Below, piece after piece: positions 22,801 through 34,777 of a stretch of 64,000 bases of DNA. Origin of the DNA: Catenaria anguillulae PL171 (Eukaryota > Blastocladiomycota > Blastocladiomycetes > Blastocladiales > Catenariaceae); contig MCFL01000054.1 in assembly GCA_002102555.1 (NCBI GenBank), positions 1 to 64,000 of the forward strand. Reading direction: 5' to 3'. The notes below the pieces were generated by a model. It was not told the DNA's origin, ran no database searches, and saw only the letters and a list, made by a program, of their open reading frames with translations. Position numbers and translations under genes: made by a program. Positions within the stretch are counted from its first letter, which is position 1. Every line of letters begins with the position of its first letter.

Positions 22801-25549
22801 AAAGCTTGAAAGGGTTGTGCCCAACGAAGGCCCGTTGCAGGGCGGAATTGAGGTGACTGTGCTTGGCACTGGGTTCAACGGTATGCCACATCACCCCGTC
22901 TTCCTAATCCATTTTTAATGTGTAACTCATGAGGCATTTCGTATCGTGCAGAATCACTGACGGTCCAATTTGGATCTGTTCCCGCACACACCGTGTACTG
23001 GTCGCCCAACACGCTCGTGTGCACTGTCCCCCCCGGCACCCAACCTGGCCCTGTGCCCGTCGTCATCAAACAAGTGGCCGATCTCGGACTCACCGATACA
23101 AACCAGGCGCAGGCGCCGCCCGTCACCTTCACCTACAAAGATGGTATGCATGCCCTTGACAAGCACTTGCAAGAGTTTTTGGTCGACTCTGTTTTCCACG
23201 ATGTCGGTGGCGAGCAGCAGCAGCAGCAAGACGAGAGCGGCGACGATTCGGCATTTGACATGTCGGACGAGGACGAGTACAGCCGCAGCGTTTGCCCGTC
23301 GCCCACGCCTTTGCATTGATCTTCTTCTTTTTTTTTCTCTTCCCTTGCCACTCTTCATTCCCCGCTTTCTTTGCCTTGGATACGCGTGAGGTCGTATCGC
23401 ATCCCTCGACTTTTACAACCCTTCTTGGCGTGATTCCTTTCGCATACACCCTCTCCTTCCCTTTCGGGCTCGTTGCAGCCTCGTCTCGTTCCTTCATTGT
23501 TGCTCGCAAGCTCCGCCCTCATTTTGCAGTCGACCCCGGTTTTTTTTTCGGCCACACTACTCCCGTGCGCATGCGTGACGTACAACTCGCACGGATACAC
23601 GGCCATTAGGCGGCTGGGCGGGTGCCTCGCTCCCAAAACCAATTCCATGGCGTGCCCTCCTCCTCATTCAATTGATCCCGCTCCTTATCATTTTTTGGAT
23701 CTCACACAAATCGTTGTGGTCCGTGGTTGGCCACCCTCAAGTTTTCTTTTCTTGCACCTTTCTACCCCACCGTCTCTTTTCGTTTCGTTTCGATACGCTC
23801 TCCATCTCCTGCTTTTTTTTCGTATCTTTATTAGTACCCCACGCATCTCTCTTCATTAGCGCTCCTCCCTCCCTACCCGGCCTCGTGATTCCTCCCGGTT
23901 GTGTTGTTTTTGCGTTTTCTGTCCATCTTGGCGCTCGCCCATTCACACACACGCGTACGTGCGCCCGCTCGCTTTATAATACATCTTTGCGCGGCCCAAA
24001 GGGCGTGTGTTGGTCCTGTCATTATACTTGTCGGACACGCGCCTTTGAAATGTACTTGCTCGCTTTTTGAGCGCGCAAACATTTCATTGGGCCGTGTCGA
24101 GGATGGAAAGTGAGAGGGCGCAATGTGCCGTGTTGTGCTGTGAGAGGGGACTGAGCTCAGGGGCTGACAGGAAACACAAACGTACAATCGGAAAGAATAG
24201 CGTGGTTGGCGTGAACGCTTGCTTGTTCTTGCTGCTGCTACTGCTGCTGCTGCCACTCGTCGCTGACCAACTGCCTGTTCAACTTGACACACCCTTGTGC
24301 TCACTCGACTGTGCTCTTGTTTTCATCCACAGCCAATTCCGAACGCCAGCTCCTCGAGCTCGCCCTCACGCTTCTCGGGTACAACCTGACGCCCGCATCC
24401 ACCACGTCGCCCTCGCCGCCGACCTCTGCTGCGCACTCCACCGTCAACCCGTCGTCGCTCTTTTCGCTCCTGGGCAACGGCAACGGGTCGTACGGCCACC
24501 AACACCAGCACGTTGAATCCACAACCGATGCGCTCTTGCACATGCTCACGGACGCCACGTCGGCCACGTCGCCGCTCGAACTTGCGGCCCTGCGTGCCGT
24601 GCAGCGCATGGTGGCGACGCATCCGCCTGCGAGTGAGGCAAGTGCCGCGACCGTGTTGGATGCCCGGCGGTCGGCAACAGGCGCTGCGCTTGTACATCTT
24701 GCGGCCGCAAACAAGTTTGGACGGTTGTTGAGGTGGCTGGTTAGGGAGGCAAAGGTGGATGCCGGTGTGCGTGATGGATTGGGGCGCACACCCGTGGAAA
24801 TTGCAGAGGCGCAAGGGTGGCAAGAAGGCGTCGAGGTGTTGAGTGGCGTGTTTGAGACGCCCGCTGGTGATGTGACCACCAGCAAGTCAACACGGCCCGC
24901 ATCGCCAGTCAAGAGTCAAGAGGCCAAGGTTGTGGTTCTCGACAAGCTCGAGGATGCAGTGCTTTCTGCGGCGTCGGAAAAGGAAAAGGCCCTGTTGCTC
25001 ACCGACACAACCACGTCCACGGCGCCGCCAAGTCTCGTGTCTGAACCCGCCGCGTCGTCATCCACATCGGCCGTCACGCGCACAACGGCAAGCAACAACA
25101 ACACGCTCACGGGCTGGCACATTCACACGCGAATTGCTGCCACGTTCCGTGACCCAGCCACGCGCTGGATCATTCAGTTGGTGCTTATCACCATGCTGGT
25201 TGCTGCCGCCGCACACCAGGTCCAGCAGGCCATTGTGTATCAAGGCGACGTGTGGCTCGCAAAGGCCGCAAAGTCGACCATTGTGGGTGTGTCGGATGCC
25301 TTGTCGTGGTTGGATTTCCCCGAGGAGCCTGCGTATGCACCTGCGCCAGTGGAGGAAGATGATGGCGCCATTGTGGGCGGCGTCAAGTGGCAGCGCGCTG
25401 TGGACAAGTTGTGGGGCGCGCCGCAAGAGCATCAAGGCCGCGCGTGTAAGGTTGTGGATCAGGAGTCGGGCAGGTGTGTGGAGGAGGGTGGCGCCGAGGC
25501 CGAGGATTTGTGGGAGTTGGGAAGAAGTTGGAGGATGGCCGTGTCGTAG
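19815..25549 (+). CDS. Spt23/Mga2-like membrane-tethered transcription factor
   Basis: In yeast this family senses ER membrane saturation and drives fatty-acid desaturase expression after proteasomal release. Order seen: Ser/Thr/Gln-rich N-terminus; conserved N-terminal module (FQIRILGVPTVGAKSRVETQ, RLRIPDLL, RDTLWLHGKVICASDPEKI); linker with polyQ tracts; IPT/TIG domain (LERVVPNEGPLQGGIEVTVL to VTFTYKD); a helix SERQLLELALTLLGYNL; about two ankyrin repeats (ALVHLAAANKFGRLLRWLV, GRTPVEIAEAQGW); one TM helix (WIIQLVLITMLVAAAAHQV); short tail. Introns fit at 21168-21267 and 22881-22951, plus an unusual 1189-bp intron at 23144-24332 after the IPT domain. Frame breaks near 20345, 20395, 21040, 21690 and 21980 mostly fit missing bases. 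Domain order and length match the family. Confidence 0.85.
23144..23319 (+). other. In-frame extension after the IPT exon: possible alternative terminal exon
   Basis: If the 1189-bp intron is not removed, the IPT frame continues for 58 further codons to a stop at 23319. The extension looks coding: HALDKHLQEFLVDSVFHDVG, a short Gln run, then the acidic stretch DESGDDSAFDMSDEDEY. It is followed by T-rich, 3'-UTR-like sequence. Such a transcript would give a soluble factor without ankyrin repeats or membrane anchor. This is inference from codon character; there is no transcript evidence. Confidence 0.45.
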
Positions 25550-25850
25550 GCGTCCAGAGCACATGTGTTGTTTCGTTCAGTCCATTTTTTTTCTCCTGTT
25601 TGCCGTCCCTTTCTCATGTCCATTCTCGCTCCCTTTTCCCATTTTTGTTGTCGCAGTTTTCCTGTCCTTTCCCATGAACATCCACACTCCCTTCTCTCTC
25701 CTTAGTACCCGTCCAGTTTGATTTTTCACTCTGTTCTCCATTTCGTCGCCATTCGCCGTCTCAAGTATTTGTCATTCCTCTCCATGTCCGTCATTCACAT
25801 GCATAAATAGCCATTCCGTTCGCATCCATCATCGTCCTTCGGCAATGACC
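25550..25850. other. Convergent 3' intergenic region
   Basis: T/C-rich sequence between the Spt23/Mga2-like stop and the minus-strand MBOAT-like gene. It probably holds both 3' UTRs. Two AATAAA-like strings lie at about 25804 and 25858. Confidence 0.4.
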
Positions 25851-26542
25851 TCATGATGAATAAATAGCAAGATGAAAAAGGAAAAGGATTTGTTCAAAAA
25901 TTAATCCTCGCCACGCATCCAGCTCGTCTCCCCTCGCTCTCCTCCATCCACCAATCCTCCACCTCCAAACCCTCTCCTCATCGCCCTTTGAAAGCTCTCC
26001 GACCAACACCCCAAACTCAACAATAACAAAACGCAAAACCGCCCCCGGCGCCTGGTTTCCGCTGCCTTCCAAACCCAAAAAAAGTGGCCCCAGCCTCCCA
26101 CACTGCACGCCCGCACCAAATGCAATCAAATAGCCAACGATCGGGGCAGCCAAGTCCCAGACTTGCCCATGAACTATCGCGGACACAAGGTACAACGCGA
26201 CGGCCGCCAAGTTTGATGCATAAGGCACGCGAGGGTCGGGAGGAACAAGGAGCCGACAGCAGAGAAAACGCCAGGGGTGGACACGAGTGCCAAAAGTTGT
26301 TGTTGGTCGGGGGAGCACCTAAGGGATCACAGAGTGCAAGCGAGGATGAGTAGCGGAAAGATGTGGAACAACAACCCGAAATGGAAAATGAGCGACAAGA
26401 ACAAGACAAGTCGAACGGCGAGCGGTATGGCGAGTGATATGAGAGTTTTGTCCGCCAGTTCACAACTGGAAATCCACAACACACCCCTCGCCTTGGGTCG
26501 CCACAGCTCCAAACACGCATCTTCTCCCACACAGGAACACAC
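25851..26542 (-). CDS. MBOAT/wax-synthase-like membrane acyltransferase (5' part unresolved)
   Basis: Read in order on the minus strand: KARGVLW, recalling the NxRGIGW motif of fungal wax-synthase-like MBOATs; hydrophobic helices (LVLFLSLIFHFGLLFHIFPL); NNNFWHS followed, after one missing base, by RVHPWRFLCCRLLVP, recalling the FWGRRWHQxFR motif; then YASNLAAVALYLVSAIVHG, a helix ending in the position of the family's active-site His (normally SGLLHE); then GYLIAFGAGVQCGRLGPLFL and a further helix. The combination is suggestive, although each motif is only partly conserved. A stop separates the N-terminal helices from the FW motif, so there is a break or an intron near 26335. Upstream exons may lie at 26640-26950, where a frame with coding character is present but not recognised. 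Confidence 0.45.
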
Positions 26543-27001
26543 CAGCTGATTCTTTTTTGGGGGGGTTCAAATTGAAAAAGATTCACAACGGAGCACACGT
26601 GCGAGTCCAAACGCACAGATGGGGACTTGGACTTTGGGTAGGTTAGGTAGCGGTCGACTCGATCCAGGCATGACGGCAGCGTACAGATCGGCCAAGCGTG
26701 GTGTGTGAGATCCTGCGGGGAGAAGGGGCGGGCGCAAAGGCGGGGCCGGGCGGCAAGGCGAGGTGTGTAGAGAAGGTCAAGTGCGGTGGGTTTCCGATGC
26801 GGACGACAAGGTTGGGGATTTGTGTGAGAGCACAGCGTGAGACTGCGAGCAGAACGTGATGTGTGAGTACGATAGTGTGAGGGCGGGCCTGTGGCGTGAG
26901 ATTGTTGAGTGAGATCGAGGGTCCATCGGTCTCGCGAAATATGCACCTCATGATCAGCTGTTGACCCTACCTCTACGAGTACTCTATATGTACCCTTCAC
27001 A

Positions 27002-28558
27002 ATGAATGCTGCAATGAAAGCCGAAGCAGTGGCGCCTGCGCCTGCGGAGACCGCTGCTAGCGACCTCATTCCCATCGAGCTCCTTATGGTCGTCACGTCT
27101 CTAAGTCGACCGTCGCTCAGTCTCGCCTCAGCGTCCAGTTGCCTCACTGCCCTTCTTCGCTCGTCAACGTCGCTGGCTCGCAACTCGTGGATTCAACACT
27201 TGGTCTTTTACGATCCGGAAGTTCGCAGCCAGTGTAATGACGCTTGGCATACGCAGTGGAGCCCGACGCGCTTTGCAAACGCCCCTCGCTACGCACCCGC
27301 CATTGGTGCCCGCCATGTGCACTCTGCGATTCACTGTTTTGTGTGCGCATTGAAGTGGAACGTGCATTGGTACCCGCAGACGTTGAAAGAGGATTACTTC
27401 AGTGGCATGGACGCGGCCGGGTTCACGTGTGGACCGCAGCGCCTCTTGTCTCGCAACAAGCTCTTGGACCGAGGGTTGGTGGATTTCCTCATCATCAAGC
27501 TCGTCAATGCAAGGAAAACAAGCGATATCGATGCAGCGAATGTTCAGCTCTGTCTCCTTTTGGAGCGCTTCAAGTATTCCGTCGCCCCAGAAAATATTCA
27601 AGCGTTACTCAGGCACCCAAAACCGCGACTCAAGAAATGGGATCCACTGTTTGATCTTTTCACCTTGTGCCACTTCTTTATGCGATCATGGGACTTCGAC
27701 ATGCTTCAGTACACGCTTGCCTCGCTCGCTCAATGCTTCCCAAGCTTGCCGTCTTTCTCACTGGAAGTATCTGTTTGGCTCGCGTGCGCCGTCGACGACC
27801 ACAACAGTCTTGGGGACAATCTTGACTACCCGGCACTCGGCGCGATCCGTATGACCTTTTCCGAGTATTTCGTGTTCATGGCCATGTCGCAGTGGTCGGT
27901 TCCAATGATTGAAACCGTTCTCTCTGCGCTCGATGCCTCGTTCCAAATGCCCACGCAAGACGTGTTCGATGTGATCCTGGAATGCCTACCCAAAGTATCC
28001 GCGTACCAGCGACCTGCCCGCATGCTCCACTGGCTCCGAGCACATGGCTTCACTCTTGATCCCGACATTCACTCTTCGCTTGCTGTATACGTCCAACACT
28101 ACAGCCACTTTCTCGATTTCTTTCACGCTCATGACGTCAACCACCTTGATCTGCTGCGCACTCAAGACGGGACAGAATTGGACGATGATATCCGCACCTA
28201 TGTATTGGTCGACGGACATGTGGACGCGCTCTGGGTGGGATTGGAGTACGGCTTGGTAAGCGATAAGTTTGTGAGTGGAATGATACTTGATCTTGTCCGT
28301 ATCGCGAGCTTCAAGTTGTTGGCCGCGATTGTCGGCGTTGTAGCCGAAAAGTTTGGAGTCAAGGATACCAGGACAGTCGCCATTATTCATTCCGGTATGG
28401 TTACCTATTGCATTAGCGTGCGCTTGCTGGTGGTCATCAACTCATTTTGGTTCTCGTCCTTGACAGTTTTTGCTGCACCGACATTTAAGTTGATCGATCC
28501 AACTCGGGTTGACCGGTTTCGGGACTTGCTTGCTGGTTATGGCATTCCAATCGAGTAA
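27002..28558 (+). CDS. Lineage-specific F-box-like family protein, copy 1
   Basis: About 494 residues after removal of a 72-bp intron at 28395-28466 (donor GTATGG, acceptor TTGACAG). The N-terminus, SDLIPIELLMVVTSL, resembles the first helix of an F-box (LPxEL). Two other genes in this window begin the same way (NLLPIELAQITLALAG near 35505 and HDLMPHELILDILALA near 46900). The rest is helical and Leu/Phe/Trp-rich with no recognised domain, for example DLFTLCHFFMRSWDFDMLQY and ARMLHWLRAHGFTLDPDIHS. The frame is intact, so this copy looks functional. F-box function (SCF adaptor) is a guess from the N-terminus only. Confidence 0.75.
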   Translation: MNAAMKAEAVAPAPAETAASDLIPIELLMVVTSLSRPSLSLASASSCLTALLRSSTSLARNSWIQHLVFYDPEVRSQCNDAWHTQWSPTRFANAPRYAPAIGARHVHSAIHCFVCALKWNVHWYPQTLKEDYFSGMDAAGFTCGPQRLLSRNKLLDRGLVDFLIIKLVNARKTSDIDAANVQLCLLLERFKYSVAPENIQALLRHPKPRLKKWDPLFDLFTLCHFFMRSWDFDMLQYTLASLAQCFPSLPSFSLEVSVWLACAVDDHNSLGDNLDYPALGAIRMTFSEYFVFMAMSQWSVPMIETVLSALDASFQMPTQDVFDVILECLPKVSAYQRPARMLHWLRAHGFTLDPDIHSSLAVYVQHYSHFLDFFHAHDVNHLDLLRTQDGTELDDDIRTYVLVDGHVDALWVGLEYGLVSDKFVSGMILDLVRIASFKLLAAIVGVVAEKFGVKDTRTVAIIHSGMVTYCISVRLLVVINSFWFSSLTVFAAPTFKLIDPTRVDRFRDLLAGYGIPIE

Positions 28559-28924
28559 ATACACTCCGTCTTCAATTCATGTGATTGCTGTTGGCAGTGG
28601 CAGAGTTATGGTCATCAGAGTTCATCATGGCATCCGATTGCGGGCTATTGCCTCTGTCATGGTAGTGTGTTTTCAGCTTTCGCCCATGTGGAGGACGAGC
28701 GCAAGGCGAGGTGGGCAGATGGGCGGATAACGACAAGGTTGGGGATATGCGAGAATGCATTTGTGACGGACAGGTTGCTCATTATTGGCTGTCATCGAGT
28801 TCATTTCAATGTCCAATGTTTTGTCAATTGCACAGCATTAGAAGAGGCGGGAATGATGGTACTGATCTGACGACATCCAAACACACTGGTTCAATGACGG
28901 CAACATCCACATATGTGCATTGAT
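28559..28924. other. Convergent intergenic region, nothing recognised
   Basis: Lies between the plus-strand F-box-like copy and the 3' end of the minus-strand tandem-BTB gene. No gene or structured element was seen. Confidence 0.4.
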
Positions 28925-31900
28925 TTAGGATGTGCCACGGCCTTGAAAGATCTCAAGCAGCAGATCCTGCCGAGGGACAACGTCTTGCAAGAATCGTTGA
29001 GTGACAGAGACATCGTCGAATTCTGCAACAAATGAAGGTCAGTAATCAGGCACAATGAAGGAGAGTCAGAGAGATGTACCTTTCACAACAAGGTCAATAG
29101 CAAATGACCGAATGGGAACAACGTGATTGACATCCGAATCCAAGAGCACCGCACCGACATTATCAAGCGAGATTTCTTGCAGCAGAAACTCCTCGCATGC
29201 GTCCTTGAGGTCATTGAGGCCATATTGATCCGCTGTCATGCACGTGTGCGGAAGGTCAGCATTCTTGTCGGACACAGGCACATGCCACAACAAAGAAGGA
29301 ACGTACCCGCCCGATACAACTCAAACACATTGTCATACTTGAGCTCACACCTTCCGACATACAAAAATGTCAACAGCGACTCAAACACGCGCGCGCGAAT
29401 GTTGGGAATCTCAACCGCGTGCGACGCTGCCTCGCGCATACATGACCGTGCAAGCATGGCTTCAAGCACCTCGCACCGAGTGCACAAGATGACCTTGTGC
29501 GCAAAAAACACCTGCGCCTGGTTTGCGGCAGACACGAGGTCGGGCGAGCTGTCTTCCGGTTTGGCGCAGCCGCCGACAACAAGACGAACGTCTGGGAAGC
29601 CGAGGGACCGCTGTTGAGGAGCCGTTTGAGGTCTGCAAAGAGACCCGCCGGGAAGGAGATGGTCATGGACAAGGCGCCAGCACCCGCGCCAGGTGGCGGG
29701 ACTACGGGCGGTGGTGGTGGTTGCTGTTGCTGCTGCTGCTGTTGATGTTGCTGCTGAAGATGTGCAATGGCATTTGGAGCGGGCTGTTGTTGCATGTGAT
29801 GATGTTGTGCAAAGTGTCCAGGTTGCTGCTGGTTGGCTGCCGGCCGGATCAAGTGCCCTGGTCCACCCGCTATGCCTCCGCCCGCCACCATTGCCACGCC
29901 TGCAACTCCACCTTGAGCAGTATTTGACAAGAGCCCACGCCGGCGCGCCAACAGAATCTCCCTGACCAAATCGGCGCGCGGCAAGATATCTCGCGCAAAC
30001 GTCGGATCCCGAGACACCGAATCAAAGTGCCAAAGCACGAAATCAAGAGCAAAGCTGCGGACCGAATGGACCTTGAATCGTTCAGCTGCAAGCAACAGCG
30101 CCGTCACGTTCTCGATACTTGTGTTTTGCTTGAGAAACTCTTCGCACGAGCGCTTCAAGTCGGACAGTGCGTACAACTCAGCAGCCTTTAGCACTTCACA
30201 GGCGGACTCGAGCGGGATGGTGACAGTAGCCGTGTAAATGAATTGCAAAACGAGTGCGAAAATTGCAGGCGACAATTCTGGGACATGAATTTCGCGCGGA
30301 GTGGCAACAACAACCGAGTCTCTCGAGCTGGTACTCGATGTGCTGGACATGTCGACTTGTGGTGACCCAGCCGAGGACTTTTCTCGATGGTTGGATGGCG
30401 GCGGGTCGAAGAGTATTGGAAGACAGGAGACCGACTTGCAAGAATTGCTTGATGCGCACGAAATGGCGTGCGATTGGGACCCACAAAAAAGGTGACATCA
30501 TGGAACGAGTTGGATTCAAGCGGCGATGCACTTGGTGAGGTTGGTCGGTGGTCGCAGCTCCATTCCCATCCACACCTACGTCGTCACTCGTGTCGCTGGC
30601 GTCAACGGTTCCCCCCGGCCGCGGCAACAAGCGAGATAGGTCGTTGAGTACGCGACCGAGCGCGGCTGGATCAGGGTCACGGTGAATATACATGGCAGCC
30701 GATTTGGCAAAATGAACCCCATCCAGTGCAACCTCGACCTTGACGAGCGAGTTGTGGAATGTTGCTTCTGGTACCTCACATACAATCTTGTACGACGCGG
30801 GACACACTGCTTCGACGGCCATGAGTGGGACGCGGCGGAAGCGTGCAGGCTTGGTCCATGATGCAAATGGCCACTGGCCGGACGAGTCGTTGTTGTCCTT
30901 GTGAGCCACAGTGCGAATCTGGTGATGGCAAAGTGGAGGGGGTACTGGTGAGCTCGAAGCAATCGTTCATCACGGCAGGACCGCGGAAACATGTACCTGC
31001 GAAGTCGCCTTAAAGTACAACCCACCAGTCGCCGGCCACGAAAAACTTGCATGTGTCTCATCTTTGGAAAGCTCCACCACCAAATTCCGCTTCCCGTCCC
31101 ACTCAATCGGTGTCTCCAGCTGGAATCGGTGCCACCCAAGAGCAACATCTCCATGCAACACCGTCTTGGGCCCAAAAGCAACCTTGAGCTCGCTTGGTTC
31201 TACAAACTCGGTAATGGTATCTCTTGAGTCCATGAGTACGCCAACCGCAGGTTTTCCAGTGCCCGGTCGGGTACATCCGACACTTTAAACCACAGAGCTG
31301 GAATGAGCGCGCCTTGAAAGAGGCCAGATTCGCGCAATTCTGATGCAAGGTAGACAGATTGCAATTTGGCGGCTTTGCAGAGCGTGTTGAGCGCGACAAA
31401 GCCCGACTTGTCGCCAGTGACGCCGCCAGGTTTTGTGACTTCGATACGAGGGCCGTGGCGGTTGGTGGTGTACAGCTCGTTTGCACGAGCGCGGCCCTTC
31501 CTGCAAAATCCAAGTCTGAGCTAGTTGGCATGGCCGAGAAATCAAGATATAGTCAAGCGTACCATTCTGCGGGAACCAACTTTTCGTTCGGATTCGAGTC
31601 ACTTGAGCTGATTCTCACGACAATGTTTGATGCGTTGAACGCCTGCAAATCAATCTCCTTGAGCGTTTCCTGTGACATGGTCAACGCCAGCATATTGGCG
31701 GCACTCGCTGATCCAATCGCACCCACGGTGGCCGACATGGTGCTTGCGGTTCGACTGAGCGATGGCTGGACTTGGTTCATGGATTGTCCGAATCGCGCGC
31801 GACCAGGACCAGCGACAGTGTTTCCACCGCCCATTCGGTTGCCATGATGGTGGTGCGACTGGTACAAGGTAGCGGATGGGACGTGCATGGCGCTTGCAGA

Positions 31901-34218
31901 GCGACCAGCCGTACTCGAGTGCATCGAATGGAGCGACTGAAAGTGAGAGTTTTGTTGCTGTTGCTGGCCATGTATGCTGGTTGTAATCAAATGAGTTGCT
32001 CAACATGGCATAGTGCGGACTCGGCGAAAGATTGTGCACAGGGTGACCATGGGATGCTGTCGAATGGTATGAATGACTGAGAGTCGACGATGGGGCTGCA
32101 ACAAGCTTCTGCAATGGCGCGAGAAAAATGGACACACGACTGGATGTACCACGCGAGGCAGGAAGGACACCAACAACTCGAAATGATACCGCCGATGCGT
32201 CATCGGCGTTGACGGAAGAGGAAGTCGTTGGCGTCGAAGGGCGCCACGGTTGTGGAAAATGTGAGGATTGACTGCCGCGTTCTGTGGCAAGATGGTGGAA
32301 ACAGGCAGTGAGGGCGGGTGTTGGAGATGGTCGTCAACGAGATGCAAGCTTTCACCACTCGATGGGTGCCGGCATGTAAAAGTCCACCGCTACCACCAGC
32401 GACCATGAGCGATGCCTGCTGTTGGCCAATCAGTGAATGATGAGCAGCACCTGATGCAGCGGATGGAGCAGAAGTGCCATATCCATGTAATCCATGATCA
32501 GGTTGATGACCAGGTGACGACATCAAGATACCAACACCGCCATTTGGAGGCACGCCGGAGCTATTTGATGGAGACGCCGAATTTGGTGACCGCGAATGAA
32601 CCGCCACGGCTGCAGAGGAATTGGCCGATGACAGGGATGGACCACCATTGGATTGGGCACTCGCCGCCCGCGACGCGGCACGGCGTGAGCCACGTGGTGA
32701 GAACGGATGAGAGGCCAAGTGCGACCGCAGTTGGGTCGTTTCGTCAACGGTGCTTGATGATTGGCGGCGACTTGGGGAAGAAGTCGCGGCAACGTGGTTC
32801 GATTGCTGAGACTGCTCCAACTCGCCAGTGGCAAACTGAAGCACTTCCGACACTTGTTCCATGGAGAAAGCGGAGTGATTCGGCGGGAGAGTGACATTTT
32901 GAAGGGATGGAGCGTTGCTCAAGCCAGAAGGCGATCCGACTTGGCGGTGGGAAGCTTGCGCGTACCCGGGCACTGTGGATGGTGTGTTCGGAGCCGGCGG
33001 CATGACGGGCGAGTAGTAGACGGACGGAGAGGATGGAGGCACGGCTGAGCTGCTTATTTGCTGCTGAACTCCTGCCGCCATGAGCGGCCATTCCACGACT
33101 GAGCTGCTGACCAGCGACTGCCTATTTGGAAACGGATGGGACTGGACTTGATCATGCTCTTGAACCTGCGAAAACTGCGCATAGCCAGTAAACTCGTTGG
33201 AATCAGCAGCAGCAGCAGAATCAGAGTGGTGTTGGTGCTGTGGAGGAAGACTGGCGCCTCCAGTGTTATTGGAGCTAACAAACGACGAAGGCGTGAGTGG
33301 AGACACGGGAAGCGAGTGTGGACTCGTTGCTGCTGGTTGCTGTTGCCGATAATCGCCACTAACGTGCCCTGTGGTCAACCCGATCGGCGTGGACGAAGCA
33401 GAAACAGATATGGATGTGTATGAAGATTGAAACGGATGAGAATGCAAGCCATATGTTGGGCTGGGCATGAGAAGATTGAGGCTACCCGTGTTGGGAACCG
33501 TGATTGTATGGCGATGGCCCATGTGAAGTTGGTTGCTGGGCAATGCGGCTTGTATATATCGGGAATCCGTCAATTGCTCGCCAGACGAGGAAGGCGACGA
33601 GGAAGGGTGTTCAGATTCGGTGGCTCTTTGATGCTGAATAAGCGTTTGCTGGCGAATCCTCGCCGATTGCTGCTGTTGGTAATGATGCTCATGAGAATGG
33701 CGCCGACGTGAGGCAACCGAGACAGATGATGGCATCGGATTGTCGCCAGTCGATGACTGGTGAGAGCTGGATGCTGTCGGAGGTGTTGCAGACAAGAATG
33801 AAGGCATGGGCCAATGGTGCTGGCTAACGTGATCGTCCGGGTACGCAAAGTTGCCAGGTTGAGGCAACTGCGTTGTCAGCGGCGATGAGTTGCTTGCATT
33901 CACGTTGTTGCCGGAGTCGCCACTCACTTGCACCGTAGCCATAGGAAACCCATTAGAAAACGGCGTAGCATTGCTCATTCCCGCACCAGAGAGTGCATCC
34001 AGTGGCACGGGTGCTGGGTCTGACACAGGGCTATCCTCGGCTTGCTGTTCCTGGCTGGATGGAGTTGTGTGGGAAACGTGCGACTGAGCCGGCGTCGACG
34101 CAACGAGTGGAGGTAGAGGAAGACCAGGCGCTTGATGAGACATTGGAAGCGGATGGGCAAGTCCCTCGGCAGCTTCTTCACCTGGGGTTTGTCCAGAGGT
34201 CGATCCATAAGCGTCCAT
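28925..34218 (-). CDS. Tandem BTB/POZ protein with a bacterial-type beta-sandwich module
   Basis: From the ATG at 34218, about 800 residues are Ser/Gln/His/Pro-rich (MDAYGSTSGQTPGEEAAEG onward). Then comes a beta-rich module at about 31420-30970 (VYLASELRESGLFQGALIP to WDGKRNLVVELSKDE), an IPT/filamin-like stretch (VEVALDGVHFAKSAAMYIH), BTB1 (FHDVTFFVG, FRAHQAILASRSPVF, LQFIYTATVTIP, ALSDLKRSCEEFLKQN), a Gln-rich linker, and BTB2 (FPDVRLVVGG, FFAHKVILCTRCEVLEAML, LLTFLYVGRCEL, LNDLKDACEEFL), ending LLLEIFQGRGTS. Introns fit at 29233-29306 and 29023-29079. At least seven frame breaks occur (for example near 32340, 31980, 31580, 31240, 30510, 30415 and 29590); those resolved fit one missing base and restore conserved motifs. 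BTB proteins often recruit cullin-3; no kelch or BACK domain is clear. Treating this as one gene rather than two is likely but unproven. Confidence 0.7.
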
Positions 34219-34777
34219 GCTGTGAGTGAGAGCGCGTTGCGATGTCTTCAAACGCGAAAGACAGATGTGAGGATTCCTGTCGGATGCGGAAGTTGATGGA
34301 TTCTCGGGAAACCGTGAAGGGATTCTCGAGTGGGAGAGATTTCTCAAGTTGCGCAAAGTACACAAGGTCCGGAGCTTCAGACAATGGACATGGATCTGGT
34401 CGGAACGATGTGCCATTATCGCCTGTTGAAAGGCTGATTACATAGTTTCGCTCTGATGCGAGGGACCGCAAACGACTTGTAGTTGTATTCAAGAGGCTTG
34501 AATGAAGGCACGAGGGGAGTAAGGAGGAAGCTCAGGATCACATCGTCGCTTGGCTCGGTAACTGTCTTGGAAAGGGACTCCAGGCACAAGATTCTGACGA
34601 GGCAGGCGGACAGGCGCTCCAGCGAAACGACGGTCACTGATTCACCGCCGGCTGCCGATCATTGGGTCTTTGAAAAACGCACATCCTCGGCTCGCAGAAA
34701 AAAATAGGTCGATTTCTGAGGGAACTACGTATACATTCGCTTTCATTCATCATACTCTGTGAAATCATCCTAGAAAC
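34219..34777. other. Divergent promoter region
   Basis: Between the ATG of the tandem-BTB gene (minus) and the SANT-like gene (plus). Should contain both promoters. No TATA box or other motif stands out. Confidence 0.4.
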
